Shown here: in pieces, positions 25,970 to 33,596 of the stretch | Position numbering within the stretch: the stretch's first letter is position 1 | Layout: every line of letters starts with the position of its first letter | Assembly (NCBI GenBank): GCA_025363555.1 | Contig: JANYDQ010000225.1 | Span: forward strand, 1-34,483 | Direction: 5' to 3' | DNA length: 34,483 nucleotides | DNA from: Bacteroidota bacterium | GTDB taxonomy: Bacteria > Bacteroidota > Bacteroidia > 2-12-FULL-35-15 | Notes under the pieces: model-generated | The model's input: only the letters and a program-made list of their open reading frames with translations | What the model was told of the DNA's origin: nothing | The model's database searches: none | Made by a program: the position numbers and the translations under genes

Positions 25970-26335
25970 ATGATAAAAAATACCATCATCTTTTCCTTTA
26001 TTTTAATAGTCATCGCATTGCTTTGGAATGTATTAGTTCCCTTAAACTTAAGATGTCCTGCTTCACCTTATATTGTTATTTATTTTTTCATTGCCACAAT
26101 TATTACTCACCACTTACTAATTAAAACAAGCAAACAATCTCCTCAGAATTTTGTGAGAACCTATATGGGTACCACTGCTTTCCGATTGTTCCTTAATCTC
26201 ATCATTATTATTATTTATATGTTGGTTGACCGTAACGGAGCTATGGCATTTGCCCTTTCCTTCCTTGTTTATTATTTCCTTTACCTTATTTTCGAAATTA
26301 TCTCGCTTCAAAAGGAGTTGAAGAAAAATAAATAG
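25970..26335 (+). CDS. Small membrane protein of the atp cluster (AtpI-like position)
   Basis: 121 residues, four hydrophobic segments (about 5-25, 32-52, 70-88, 92-112) and a Lys-rich C-end (QKELKKNK). It starts 15 bp after atpZ and precedes atpB, the position and size of AtpI, but I see no signature that proves the family. Bacteroidota atp clusters often carry such a divergent gene here. Assignment by context only. Confidence 0.75.
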   Translation: MIKNTIIFSFILIVIALLWNVLVPLNLRCPASPYIVIYFFIATIITHHLLIKTSKQSPQNFVRTYMGTTAFRLFLNLIIIIIYMLVDRNGAMAFALSFLVYYFLYLIFEIISLQKELKKNK

Positions 26336-26340
26336 GATTT

Positions 26341-26452
26341 CCTATTCTTTTACCATATAGAAAGATAGGAACATAGGTTTCCACATAGGTTCTATAAATG
26401 ACGATTATTAAATTTTCTATGTGTCTACGTTTCTATGTGGTAAAAATATTCT
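26341..26452. repeat. Facing CACATAG inverted repeats without a gene
   Basis: Left arm from about 26351: ACCATATAG ... GATAGGAACATAGG ... CCACATAGG. The right arm, read on the minus strand, is ACCACATAGAAACGTAGACACATAG. These are the same words as the repeats flanking the GxxExxY gene (30999-31156 and 31566-31628), but here only ~20 bp lie between the arms. Confidence 0.7.
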
Positions 26453-26541
26453 GCATTCGTCACGAAATTAGAAATGACACTTTTGTTGAAAGAAAACATC
26501 AGAAATCCACTAATTTTTTCCCTACAAATGGTTTAATTTTA

Positions 26542-26549
26542 TACATTTG
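26542..26549 (+). promoter_or_regulatory. -7 box of the atpB operon
   Basis: TACATTTG, 38 bp before the atpB ATG. It lets atpB onward be transcribed separately from bactofilin-atpZ. Confidence 0.5.
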
Positions 26550-26587
26550 CGCCCGAATTCAAAAAACAGAGCCGACAAATCTCCGAA

Positions 26588-27715
26588 ATGATTAATAAAA
26601 TCAATATATACAAGACATTTTTACTACCTTTCTCCTTCTTGCTAATTTTCTCCTTTTCTGCCTTTTCGCAGACTGAAAATGAAACCGGAAAAAACCCGGT
26701 ATCTTCTGTACCAAAATCAGAAAAATTTAACGCAGGGGAATTAATTATTGACCACATAATTGACGCTCACGAATGGCATATTGCAGGACATATTGCTGTG
26801 CCTCTGCCAATAATTCTTTATTCTTCCGACAAAGGACTAAGTGTTTTTTCTTCTACCCATCTCGAAGGTAGCGAAGTTTACAAGGGTTACAAACTAATCA
26901 AAAACGATATTGTTGCTGTAAATGAGGATGGAACTACCAACGAAGTTGCAACTGCAAAGCTTTGGGATATATCCATCACAAAAAATGTGGCTTCCCTGTT
27001 TATAAGCATTCTACTTATGCTTTGGATGTTTACCTCTGCAGCAAAGGCTTATGCACGCAATCCGGGAAAAGCTCCGAAAGGAATGCAATCTTTATTAGAA
27101 CCTCTTATTATTTTTGTAAGAGATGATATTGCAAAATCAGCAATAGGCGAAAAGAAATACAAAAAATACCTTCCATTCCTGCTTACTGTGTTCTTCTTTA
27201 TCTGGATTAATAATTTAATGGGCATTATTCCTTTCCTTCCGGGAGGTGCAAACCTGACTGGAAATATAGCTATTTGCATGACACTTGCAGTAATTGTATT
27301 TGTTATAACCACTGTAAGCGCAAACTGGAATTACTGGAGACATATATTAGCTATGCCCGGTGTACCAATTGGAGTTTTGGTTATCCTTACCCCAATTGAA
27401 ATTTTTGGAATGTTTCTGAAACCAATGGTATTGATGATACGACTTTTTGCTAACATGCTTGCAGGCCATATCATCGCGCTATCTTTCTTTTGTTTGATTT
27501 TTATTTTTGGAGAAATGAATACCGGCTTAGGTTATGGAGTTGCTGTGTTTTCAGTAGCATTTACTATATTCATGGGATTTTTGGAATTATTAGTTGCATT
27601 TCTGCAAGCTTATGTTTTCACTTTATTGGCTGCTATGTATTTCGGTATGGCAACAGATGAAGGTCACGATATACATAATCATGTGGACGATCACGATCAC
27701 AAACGGAATTTTTAA
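26588..27715 (+). CDS. atpB: ATP synthase F0 subunit a
   Basis: 375 residues: a signal-peptide-like N-terminus (ending SAFSQ), a ~110-residue periplasmic extension usual in Bacteroidota subunit a, then five membrane helices. Subunit a forms the proton half-channels against the c-ring. The essential arginine is Arg285 in MVLMIRLFANMLAGH. Other landmarks are FFFIWINNLMGIIPFLPGG and LVAFLQAYVFTLLAAMYFGM. The His-rich C-end (GHDIHNHVDDHDHKRNF) is unusual and could bind metal, but that is speculation. First gene of the F0 set, 65 bp before atpE. Confidence 0.96.
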   Translation: MINKINIYKTFLLPFSFLLIFSFSAFSQTENETGKNPVSSVPKSEKFNAGELIIDHIIDAHEWHIAGHIAVPLPIILYSSDKGLSVFSSTHLEGSEVYKGYKLIKNDIVAVNEDGTTNEVATAKLWDISITKNVASLFISILLMLWMFTSAAKAYARNPGKAPKGMQSLLEPLIIFVRDDIAKSAIGEKKYKKYLPFLLTVFFFIWINNLMGIIPFLPGGANLTGNIAICMTLAVIVFVITTVSANWNYWRHILAMPGVPIGVLVILTPIEIFGMFLKPMVLMIRLFANMLAGHIIALSFFCLIFIFGEMNTGLGYGVAVFSVAFTIFMGFLELLVAFLQAYVFTLLAAMYFGMATDEGHDIHNHVDDHDHKRNF

Positions 27716-27732
27716 TAAAATATTACTGCTGA

Positions 27733-28047
<315 letters not shown>

Positions 28048-28062
28048 TCCGCCAACAAATTT

Positions 28063-28098
28063 TCTGTACTGCAACGGTTGGTTGCAGTACAGATTTTT
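28063..28098 (+). terminator. Attenuator-like hairpin between atpE and atpF
   Basis: TCTGTACTGCAAC (28063-28075) pairs perfectly with GTTGCAGTACAGA (28081-28093) around a GGTTG loop, followed by TTTTT. It looks like an intrinsic terminator in the middle of the operon; partial read-through would leave more atpE than downstream message, or the hairpin would stabilise the atpB-E transcript. Confidence 0.8.
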
Positions 28099-28141
28099 AA
28101 ATCAAAAAAAATAATCAACAATATTCAATAAACAATAATCA

Positions 28142-28636
28142 ATGGAATTAGTAAAACCCGCATTTGGACTTATCTTTTGGATGTGTATCTCCTTTGGACT
28201 TATATTATATATCCTTGGAAAATTTGCATGGAAACCCATCCTTAAAATGTTGCACGACAGAGAAACTTCCATACAGGAAGCATTGGATTCTGCGGAGCGT
28301 GCTAAAGAAGAAATGAAAGCATTGCAGGCTGGTAACGAAAGAATACTTGCTGATGCCCGTCACGAACGCGATCAACTTTTGAAAGATGCACGCGAAATAC
28401 GTGAGAAGATGATTGCTGAAGCAAAAGGTCTGGCAACAAAAGAAGGGGAACGCATGTTGAAATCGGCACGTGAGAATATTCAAAACGAAAAGATGGCTGC
28501 CATCACTGAATTGAAAAACCAGGTAGGTGTGTTATCATTAGAAATAGCAGAGAAGATTCTGAAATCAGAATTATCTTCTGACGAAAAACAAAAAACATTG
28601 GTAAATACTTTATTAAAAGACGTTAACTTAAACTAG
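28142..28636 (+). CDS. atpF: ATP synthase F0 subunit b
   Basis: 164 residues: one N-terminal membrane helix (PAFGLIFWMCISFGLILYIL, about 5-25), then the family-typical FAWKPILKMLHDRETSIQEAL and a long charged coiled coil to about residue 150. The b dimer is the peripheral stalk holding F1 against rotation. Only one b-type gene is present, as expected for a non-photosynthetic bacterium. Followed by a 24-bp perfect hairpin before atpH. Confidence 0.95.
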   Translation: MELVKPAFGLIFWMCISFGLILYILGKFAWKPILKMLHDRETSIQEALDSAERAKEEMKALQAGNERILADARHERDQLLKDAREIREKMIAEAKGLATKEGERMLKSARENIQNEKMAAITELKNQVGVLSLEIAEKILKSELSSDEKQKTLVNTLLKDVNLN

Positions 28637-28637
28637 A

Positions 28638-28696
28638 AGTATTAAGTATTAAGTATTAAGATGACAAAGGTTTCTTAATACTTAATACTTAATACT
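28638..28696. repeat. 24-bp perfect inverted repeat between atpF and atpH
   Basis: Three AGTATTA-type units (28638-28661) pair perfectly with their complement (28673-28696) over an 11-nt loop. Both arms are tandem ATTAAGT heptamers. It begins 1 bp after the atpF stop and ends 13 bp before atpH. Confidence 0.9.
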
Positions 28697-28709
28697 CGGT
28701 ACTTGTAAA

Positions 28710-29267
28710 ATGGAAGGAACAAGAGTAGCAGCGCGATACGCAAAATCGTTTATTGACCTGGCAACGGAGCAGAATACTTTGGAAGCCGCATACAAGGATA
28801 TGAAATATGTTGCCGAAGTATGTGCATCCACCCGCGAGTTTGTTACCTTTTTGAAAAGCCCGATTATCAAGACAGATAAAAAGCAAGCTGTATTGAAACA
28901 AATATTTGAAGGTAAATTAAATAAAGTAACGGATGCTTACATTCATTTGATTACTGCTAAAAGAAGAGAAATTTATCTTGCAGAAATTGCCTACGAATTT
29001 ATTGAACAATACAAGGAAAAAAATAAAATACTGACGGCTGTGGTTACCACAGCAAACGGCATTGATGATACCATTCGCAAAAAAGTAATGGAGATTGTAA
29101 AAGGAGTAACCAGCAGCGAAGTGATATTGCAGGAAGTAATTGACAAGGATATTATCGGTGGCTTTATTATCCGCGTGGGCGACAAGCAAGTGGATGCAAG
29201 CATTGCCCGCAAGCTGAACGACTTGAAAAAGAGCTTTAATGAAAATCAATTTATAGCGAAAAAATAA
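28710..29267 (+). CDS. atpH: ATP synthase F1 subunit delta
   Basis: 185 residues, the usual length for delta (OSCP homologue), which joins the top of F1 to the b stalk. It begins RVAARYAKSFIDLATEQN, the family's N-terminal helix, has FVTFLKSPIIKTDKKQAVL around 45-65, and the C-terminal signature VIDKDIIGGFIIRVGDKQVD at about 146-165. Intact. Separated from atpA by a 114-bp space holding another inverted repeat. Confidence 0.95.
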   Translation: MEGTRVAARYAKSFIDLATEQNTLEAAYKDMKYVAEVCASTREFVTFLKSPIIKTDKKQAVLKQIFEGKLNKVTDAYIHLITAKRREIYLAEIAYEFIEQYKEKNKILTAVVTTANGIDDTIRKKVMEIVKGVTSSEVILQEVIDKDIIGGFIIRVGDKQVDASIARKLNDLKKSFNENQFIAKK

Positions 29268-29274
29268 CTTAAAT

Positions 29275-29340
29275 AAATTCTAAATCCTAATATCTAAATT
29301 CTAACTACGAAGCACAATTAGAATTTAGAGTTTAGAATTT
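29275..29340. repeat. Interrupted hairpin between atpH and atpA
   Basis: TCTAAATTCTAA (29293-29304) pairs with TTAGAATTTAGA (29318-29329), and AAATTCTAAA (29275-29284) pairs with TTTAGAATTT (29331-29340), leaving an internal bulge. The same word TTCTAATATCTAAATTCT occurs near 32567 and, inverted, near 1762. Confidence 0.8.
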
Positions 29341-29381
29341 AAAGAACAATAAAGCAATATAACAATTTAACAATAGAATAG

Positions 29382-30962
29382 ATGGCTGAAGTAAAACCCG
29401 CAGAAGTATCTGCAATTTTAAGACAACAATTATCAGGCTTTAAGTCTGAACAGGAACTGGAAGAAGTAGGAACCGTGTTGCAAGTAGGTGATGGTATTGC
29501 CCGTATATATGGACTTTCGAAAGTACAATCAGGAGAGCTGATTGAATTTGAAAGCGGGTTGAGAGGAATTGTTTTGAACCTTGAAGAAGATAACGTAGGT
29601 GCGGTAACTCTTGGTTCTTCCAATGATATTAAAGAAGGTGATGTGGTGAAACGTACCGGAAAAATTGCTTCCATCATGGTGGGCGAAGGGATGTTGGGCC
29701 GCGTGGTGGACACCATGGGCTTGCCTATTGATGGTAAAGGACCTATCGAAGGTAAGCTTTATGAAATGCCTTTGGAGCGTAAAGCACCGGGAGTTATTTA
29801 TCGTCAGCCGGTGAATGAGCCCTTGCAAACGGGTTTAAAGGCGGTGGATGCAATGATTCCAATTGGTCGTGGACAAAGAGAATTAATCATTGGCGACCGC
29901 CAGACGGGTAAAACAGCCGTTGCTATTGATACCATCATCAATCAAAAAGAATTTTACGAAGCAGGAAATCCTGTGTATTGTATTTATGTAGCGATTGGAC
30001 AAAAAGGTAGTACAGTTGCAAATATTCAGCGTGTGCTGGAAGAAAACGGTGCAATGGCTTATTCGGTTATTGTATCTGCAACCGCTTCCGACCCTGCTCC
30101 GATGCAGTTTTACGCTCCTTTTGCGGGTGCTGCTATTGGTGAATTTTTTCGCGACAGCGGAAGACCTGCTTTGATTGTGTATGATGATTTGTCTAAACAA
30201 GCAGTTGCTTACCGCGAGGTTTCGTTGTTATTACGTAGACCTCCGGGTCGTGAGGCATATCCGGGTGATGTGTTTTATTTGCACAGCAGATTATTGGAGC
30301 GTGCCGCAAAAATCAATGCCAATGATGAGATTGCAAAAAACATGAACGATTTGCCTGAATCCATGAAAGGAATTGTGAAAGGTGGCGGGTCGCTTACAGC
30401 ATTGCCAATCATTGAAACACAAGCGGGTGACGTTTCTGCATACATCCCTACCAACGTTATTTCCATTACTGACGGACAGATATTTTTGGAGTTAAACTTA
30501 TTTAACGCAGGTGTTCGTCCTGCTATCAACGTGGGTATTTCAGTATCACGCGTTGGAGGTAATGCCCAGATTAAATCAATGAAGAAAGTGGCAGGTACGT
30601 TGAAACTTGACCAGGCACAATATCGTGAGTTGGAAGCATTCTCTAAGTTTGGTTCCGATTTGGATGCTGCTACAAAAGCGGTGCTTGACAAAGGTAGCCG
30701 TAACGTGGAAATTTTGAAACAAGGTCAGTTTTCGCCAATGAAAGTGGAGCAGCAAACTGCTATTCTTTATTGCGGAACAAAAGGTTTATTGAGAGATGTG
30801 CCTGTAAATAAAGTAAGAGAATTTGAAGCAGAATTCCTTGAATATCTTGAATCAAAACACAAAAACCTGTTGAATGATTTGAAAGCAGGTAAACTGACGG
30901 ACGAGATTACTTCTACCCTTGAAATGGTGGCGAAAGACCTTTCTCGTGGGTATGCAAAGTAG
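29382..30962 (+). CDS. atpA: ATP synthase F1 subunit alpha
   Basis: 526 residues. Alpha carries the non-catalytic nucleotide sites of the F1 hexamer. Visible: [14 protein letters not shown] near 30, the P-loop GDRQTGKT at 171-178, [58 protein letters not shown] with the arginine finger region later at [16 protein letters not shown]. All typical motifs are intact. In most bacteria atpG follows at once; here the GxxExxY gene and its repeats intervene. atpD and atpC are not in the window. Confidence 0.98.
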   Translation: MAEVKPAEVSAILRQQLSGFKSEQELEEVGTVLQVGDGIARIYGLSKVQSGELIEFESGLRGIVLNLEEDNVGAVTLGSSNDIKEGDVVKRTGKIASIMVGEGMLGRVVDTMGLPIDGKGPIEGKLYEMPLERKAPGVIYRQPVNEPLQTGLKAVDAMIPIGRGQRELIIGDRQTGKTAVAIDTIINQKEFYEAGNPVYCIYVAIGQKGSTVANIQRVLEENGAMAYSVIVSATASDPAPMQFYAPFAGAAIGEFFRDSGRPALIVYDDLSKQAVAYREVSLLLRRPPGREAYPGDVFYLHSRLLERAAKINANDEIAKNMNDLPESMKGIVKGGGSLTALPIIETQAGDVSAYIPTNVISITDGQIFLELNLFNAGVRPAINVGISVSRVGGNAQIKSMKKVAGTLKLDQAQYRELEAFSKFGSDLDAATKAVLDKGSRNVEILKQGQFSPMKVEQQTAILYCGTKGLLRDVPVNKVREFEAEFLEYLESKHKNLLNDLKAGKLTDEITSTLEMVAKDLSRGYAK

Positions 30963-30998
30963 TTTAGGGGGTTTTTATATCAGTGGGGGTTTTTTTGA

Positions 30999-31156
30999 AC
31001 CACATAGGTAGATAGGACACATAGGTTTTCACATAGATAAGATAATAAAAAAATCTTTTTTTGAACCACATAGGTAGATAGGACACTTAGGTTTTCACAT
31101 AGATAAAAATATTTTTGAACAGCGTAGCTTTAGGACACATAGGATTTCACATAGAT
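30999..31156 (+). repeat. Three tandem CACATAGG repeats before the GxxExxY gene
   Basis: Copy A from 30999 and copy B from 31065 are near-identical (ACCACATAGGTAGATAGGAC, then GGTTTTCACATAGATAA). Copy C (about 31118-31156) is shorter (TTTAGGACACATAGGATTTC), and its final CACATAGATG supplies the start codon of the GxxExxY gene. Confidence 0.9.
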
Positions 31157-31571
31157 GCAAATAACAAAGAAATATCTGGATGATTTGTCTTATAAGGTTA
31201 TTGGGTGTGCCATTGAAGTTCATAAACAACTCGGTCCGGGATTATTGGAAAGTGTATATGAAAAGTGTTTTGTTAGAGAATTAGAAATACAAGGACTAAA
31301 ATATAAGCAACAATTTTGGGTTCCGATAGAATATAAAGGAGTAGAATTAAATAGTGAATTGCGATTAGATATACTGGTTGAAGATGTTTTATGTGTTGAA
31401 TTAAAAGCTGTTTACGAATTTATTCCTATTTATGATGCAGTATTATTGAGTTATATGAAAATGTTAAAAAGCCCAAAAGGAATATTGATAAATTTTAAGT
31501 GTACCAACATTTTTAAAGAAGGTCAAAAAACATTAGTTAATGAACTATACTCGGCACTACCAAAAGAATAA
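31155..31571 (+). CDS. GxxExxY family protein (PD-(D/E)XK nuclease-like)
   Basis: 138 residues. The namesake motif is Gly29-L-L-Glu32-S-V-Tyr35, within KQLGPGLLESVYEKCF. A PD-(D/E)XK-like core follows: RLDILVED with Asp72 and VELKAV with Glu82-x-Lys84, then a C-terminal helix-strand (LLSYMKMLKSPKGILINF) typical of the family. The biological role of GxxExxY proteins is not established; the fold suggests a nuclease or nucleic-acid binder. It sits between atpA and atpG, with CACATAG repeats on both sides, and has no link to ATP synthesis. It looks like a small mobile passenger tolerated in the operon. Confidence 0.9.
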   Translation: MQITKKYLDDLSYKVIGCAIEVHKQLGPGLLESVYEKCFVRELEIQGLKYKQQFWVPIEYKGVELNSELRLDILVEDVLCVELKAVYEFIPIYDAVLLSYMKMLKSPKGILINFKCTNIFKEGQKTLVNELYSALPKE

Positions 31572-31628
31572 TTTCACAGGTTTAATTCTATGTGAAACCA
31601 TAAGTGTGCTATGTACCTATATGGTAAA
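31566..31628 (-). repeat. Right inverted repeat of the GxxExxY unit
   Basis: Read on the minus strand it gives ACCATATAGGTACATAGCAC ... GGTTTCACATAGA, matching the left-hand repeats at 30999-31040 in opposite orientation. It begins at the stop of the GxxExxY gene and ends about 15 bp before atpG. Confidence 0.75.
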
Positions 31629-31643
31629 AAATAAATAAAAGAG

Positions 31644-32561
31644 ATGGCTAACTTAAAGGAAGTAAGAAATAGGATAACTTCGGTTTCGAGTACACAGCAG
31701 ATAACAAGCGCTATGAAAATGGTGAGTGCAGCCAAGTTGCGCAAGGCGCAGGATGCAGTTACTTCCATGCGTCCGTATGCAGCTAAGTTGAAATCGATAC
31801 TGGAAAATTTAAGTGCAAGCATTTCCGGTGGTACGTATTCGCAGGAAAGAGAAGTAAAAAATGTTTTACTTGTTGTAATTACTTCCAACCGTGGATTATG
31901 TGGCGGATTTAATGCAAACGTTATTAAGGCATCCAACAGGCTGGCAAAAGAAGAATATAAAGGCAAGAAAGTTTCCGTGCTTTGCATTGGTAAAAAAGGT
32001 GCTGATTTTTTCAAGAAAACAGAATACGGAATTGTAGGAACAGACATGCCCCGCGGTTTAAATGAATTGTTTGACAATTTAATTTTCTCTCATGTTGAGC
32101 CTGTGGCTGAAAAAATTATGCAGTTATTTGCTGATGGTCAGTTCGACAGAGTGTATTTGGTTTATAACCAGTTTAAAAATGCAGCAGTGCAAATTACTAC
32201 TGTAGAACAGTTTTTACCCGTATTGCCTCCAACGAATAACGAATCTGACCGAATAGCGCATGCTTCGACAGGTTCGGCAACCGCTTCAAAAAAACATACT
32301 ATAGATTATATTTACGAACCTGACCAGGAAGAAATTGTAAAAACATTGATTCCTCTATCCTTAAAAACCCAATTGTTTAAAGCACTACGCGATTCATTAG
32401 CTTCCGAACACGGAGCCCGTATGACGGCAATGCACAAAGCAACCGACAATGCTGGTTCATTGATTAAAGAATTGAAACTGATGTACAACAAAGCCCGCCA
32501 GGCTGCTATTACTAATGAGATATTAGAGATAGTGGGTGGTGCGGAAGCGTTGAATGGATAG
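31644..32561 (+). CDS. atpG: ATP synthase F1 subunit gamma
   Basis: 305 residues. Gamma is the rotating central shaft. The N-terminal coiled coil (ANLKEVRNRITSVSSTQQIT, MKMVSAAKLRKAQ), SNRGLCGGFNANV in the middle, and the C-terminal RMTAMHKATDNAG and YNKARQAAITNEILEIVGGA are all intact. An atypical stretch around residues 198-217 (DRIAHASTGSATASKK) is encoded by DNA that resembles a dispersed intergenic repeat and probably forms an extra loop. The gene ends the cluster; a perfect terminator follows. Confidence 0.97.
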   Translation: MANLKEVRNRITSVSSTQQITSAMKMVSAAKLRKAQDAVTSMRPYAAKLKSILENLSASISGGTYSQEREVKNVLLVVITSNRGLCGGFNANVIKASNRLAKEEYKGKKVSVLCIGKKGADFFKKTEYGIVGTDMPRGLNELFDNLIFSHVEPVAEKIMQLFADGQFDRVYLVYNQFKNAAVQITTVEQFLPVLPPTNNESDRIAHASTGSATASKKHTIDYIYEPDQEEIVKTLIPLSLKTQLFKALRDSLASEHGARMTAMHKATDNAGSLIKELKLMYNKARQAAITNEILEIVGGAEALNG

Positions 32562-32588
32562 CACAGAAATTCTAATATCTAAATTCTA

Positions 32589-32620
32589 AAAAAGCCTCCC
32601 GATTTATCGGGAGGCTTTTT
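32589..32620 (+). terminator. Terminator of the atp operon
   Basis: GCCTCCCGAT-tt-ATCGGGAGGC followed by TTTTT, with A's upstream; strong and possibly bidirectional. Confidence 0.92.
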
Positions 32621-32909
32621 GTTTTTAGAAATGGGGTGCTATATATAAATTTAATTGTAAACTTTAGTTGGTTTTAAGACCCCTAAGTCAATTAGCATAA
32701 AAACCACAATAAATGAATTAAATCAAGGTTTTCATAGGCAAATACCTGATTTTATAAATGCCCGTTTCTGGCATTTTCAGAAAATTGAACCCCAAACACT
32801 CTTCTTTTTTTTCTTAATTATTTGTCCAAAAAAGTCTGGACAACATTTTGTTTTTTTGGACAAAGTTTGGACGAAACTTACTTTATACTCTTATACATTT
32901 ACAGCCGAA
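32621..32909. promoter_or_regulatory. Intergenic region with four TTTGGACAAA-like boxes
   Basis: A small hairpin AAATGCC/GGCATTT lies at 32756-32776. Closer to the next gene are four boxes: TTTGTCCAAA (32821-32830, inverted), TCTGGACAAC (32835-32844), TTTGGACAAA (32855-32864) and TTTGGACGAA (32866-32875). The first and third are exact reverse complements. Such clustering 35-90 bp before a start codon looks like an operator. The candidate -7 boxes (TACTTTAT 32879, TACATTTA 32894) are weak. Confidence 0.45.
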
Positions 32910-33266
32910 ATGAATGAAGGACAATTTTTAAGAACAAAATTGCTGGAAGCAAAAAACAAGAAATCATTTGATGAAAAAGTTTTCTGGTCAAGCATCGGTG
33001 CTGGTCGTTCTACAGGATACAGATTGTGTAAGCAGGCAATTCTTAAAGAACCATACAGGTCGAATGTTGAAAAACAATTTGAAATTAAATTTCCGGATAC
33101 CGGGCGGGAAATAACCAAGGAATTTGCTGAAAGCAAAAAGGACATCCAGATAAGAAAACAGGAAAACAAAATCAGGGATTTGGAAAACACAGTAATAAGC
33201 AAGGATACAGAAATTAAAATATTGAAGGATGAATTAATTCTTTACAAAAGCCGGGAGGAAAAATAA
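32910..33266 (+). CDS. Small unknown protein with C-terminal coiled coil, possible DNA-binding N-half
   Basis: 118 residues from ATG 32910; an upstream TTG at 32856 would fall inside the operator-like boxes and is less likely. The N-half (FLRTKLLEAKNKKSFDEKVF then SSIGAGRSTGYRLCKQAI) has helix spacing that could be a helix-turn-helix, but I cannot show this. The C-half, about residues 72-116, is a charged coiled coil (IRKQENKIRDLENTVISKDT and on) suited to dimerisation. Short regulators of this build exist, and the four boxes upstream would suit self-regulation (inference). It lies 100 bp before array 3 and on the same strand as the 249-aa gene. Confidence 0.65.
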   Translation: MNEGQFLRTKLLEAKNKKSFDEKVFWSSIGAGRSTGYRLCKQAILKEPYRSNVEKQFEIKFPDTGREITKEFAESKKDIQIRKQENKIRDLENTVISKDTEIKILKDELILYKSREEK

Positions 33267-33362
33267 AATAGAGGAAAAAAAGGTTAAACAATAATTATCC
33301 AAAAAACTAATCATTCAATAAAAAAATGGACACCACATTAAAATACCTTTTGCCAAAAAAAA

Positions 33363-33550
33363 GGTACATGTACCAGAAAGTTCGGTATCCGTAACGAAAA
33401 GTTCGGTACATGTACCCGGTAGTTTGGTACATGTACCGGGAAGTTTGGTACATGTACCGGGAAGTTGGGTACATGTACCAGAAAGTTTGGTACATGTACC
33501 AGAAAGTTCGGTACATGTACCAGAAAGTTCGGTACACATTCCCGAAGTTT
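33363..33550 (+). repeat. 21-bp repeat array 3 with perfect 12-bp palindromes
   Basis: Nine units start at 33363 and every 21 bp to 33531 without a single spacing error. Seven carry the perfect palindrome GGTACATGTACC; unit 2 (GGTATCCGTAAC) and unit 9 (GGTACACATTCC) are degenerate. The 9-bp spacers vary little: AGAAAGTTC, GGGAAGTTT, CGGTAGTTT, GGGAAGTTG. The array ends about 47 bp before the 249-aa gene. Confidence 0.95.
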
Positions 33551-33596
33551 ATAACCGTATAAAAATCAATAAATTAATAATTAAATAAATAAAACC

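Noticed and set aside
26398-26595. 65-aa ORF before atpB
   Set aside because: It reads through the CACATAG inverted repeat and the atpB promoter; no coding features.
33307-33550. Heptad ORFs through array 3 on both strands, and a short plus-strand ATG frame with an A8 tract that could shift into the array frame
   Set aside because: Open frames follow from the 21-bp period; the ATG frame stops in unit 2. A phase-variable A8 slip is possible but nothing else supports it.
33363-33550. Plasmid iteron origin
   Set aside because: Spacing is iteron-like, but there is no Rep gene, DnaA box or AT-rich unwinding pattern that I can identify, and the context is chromosomal.
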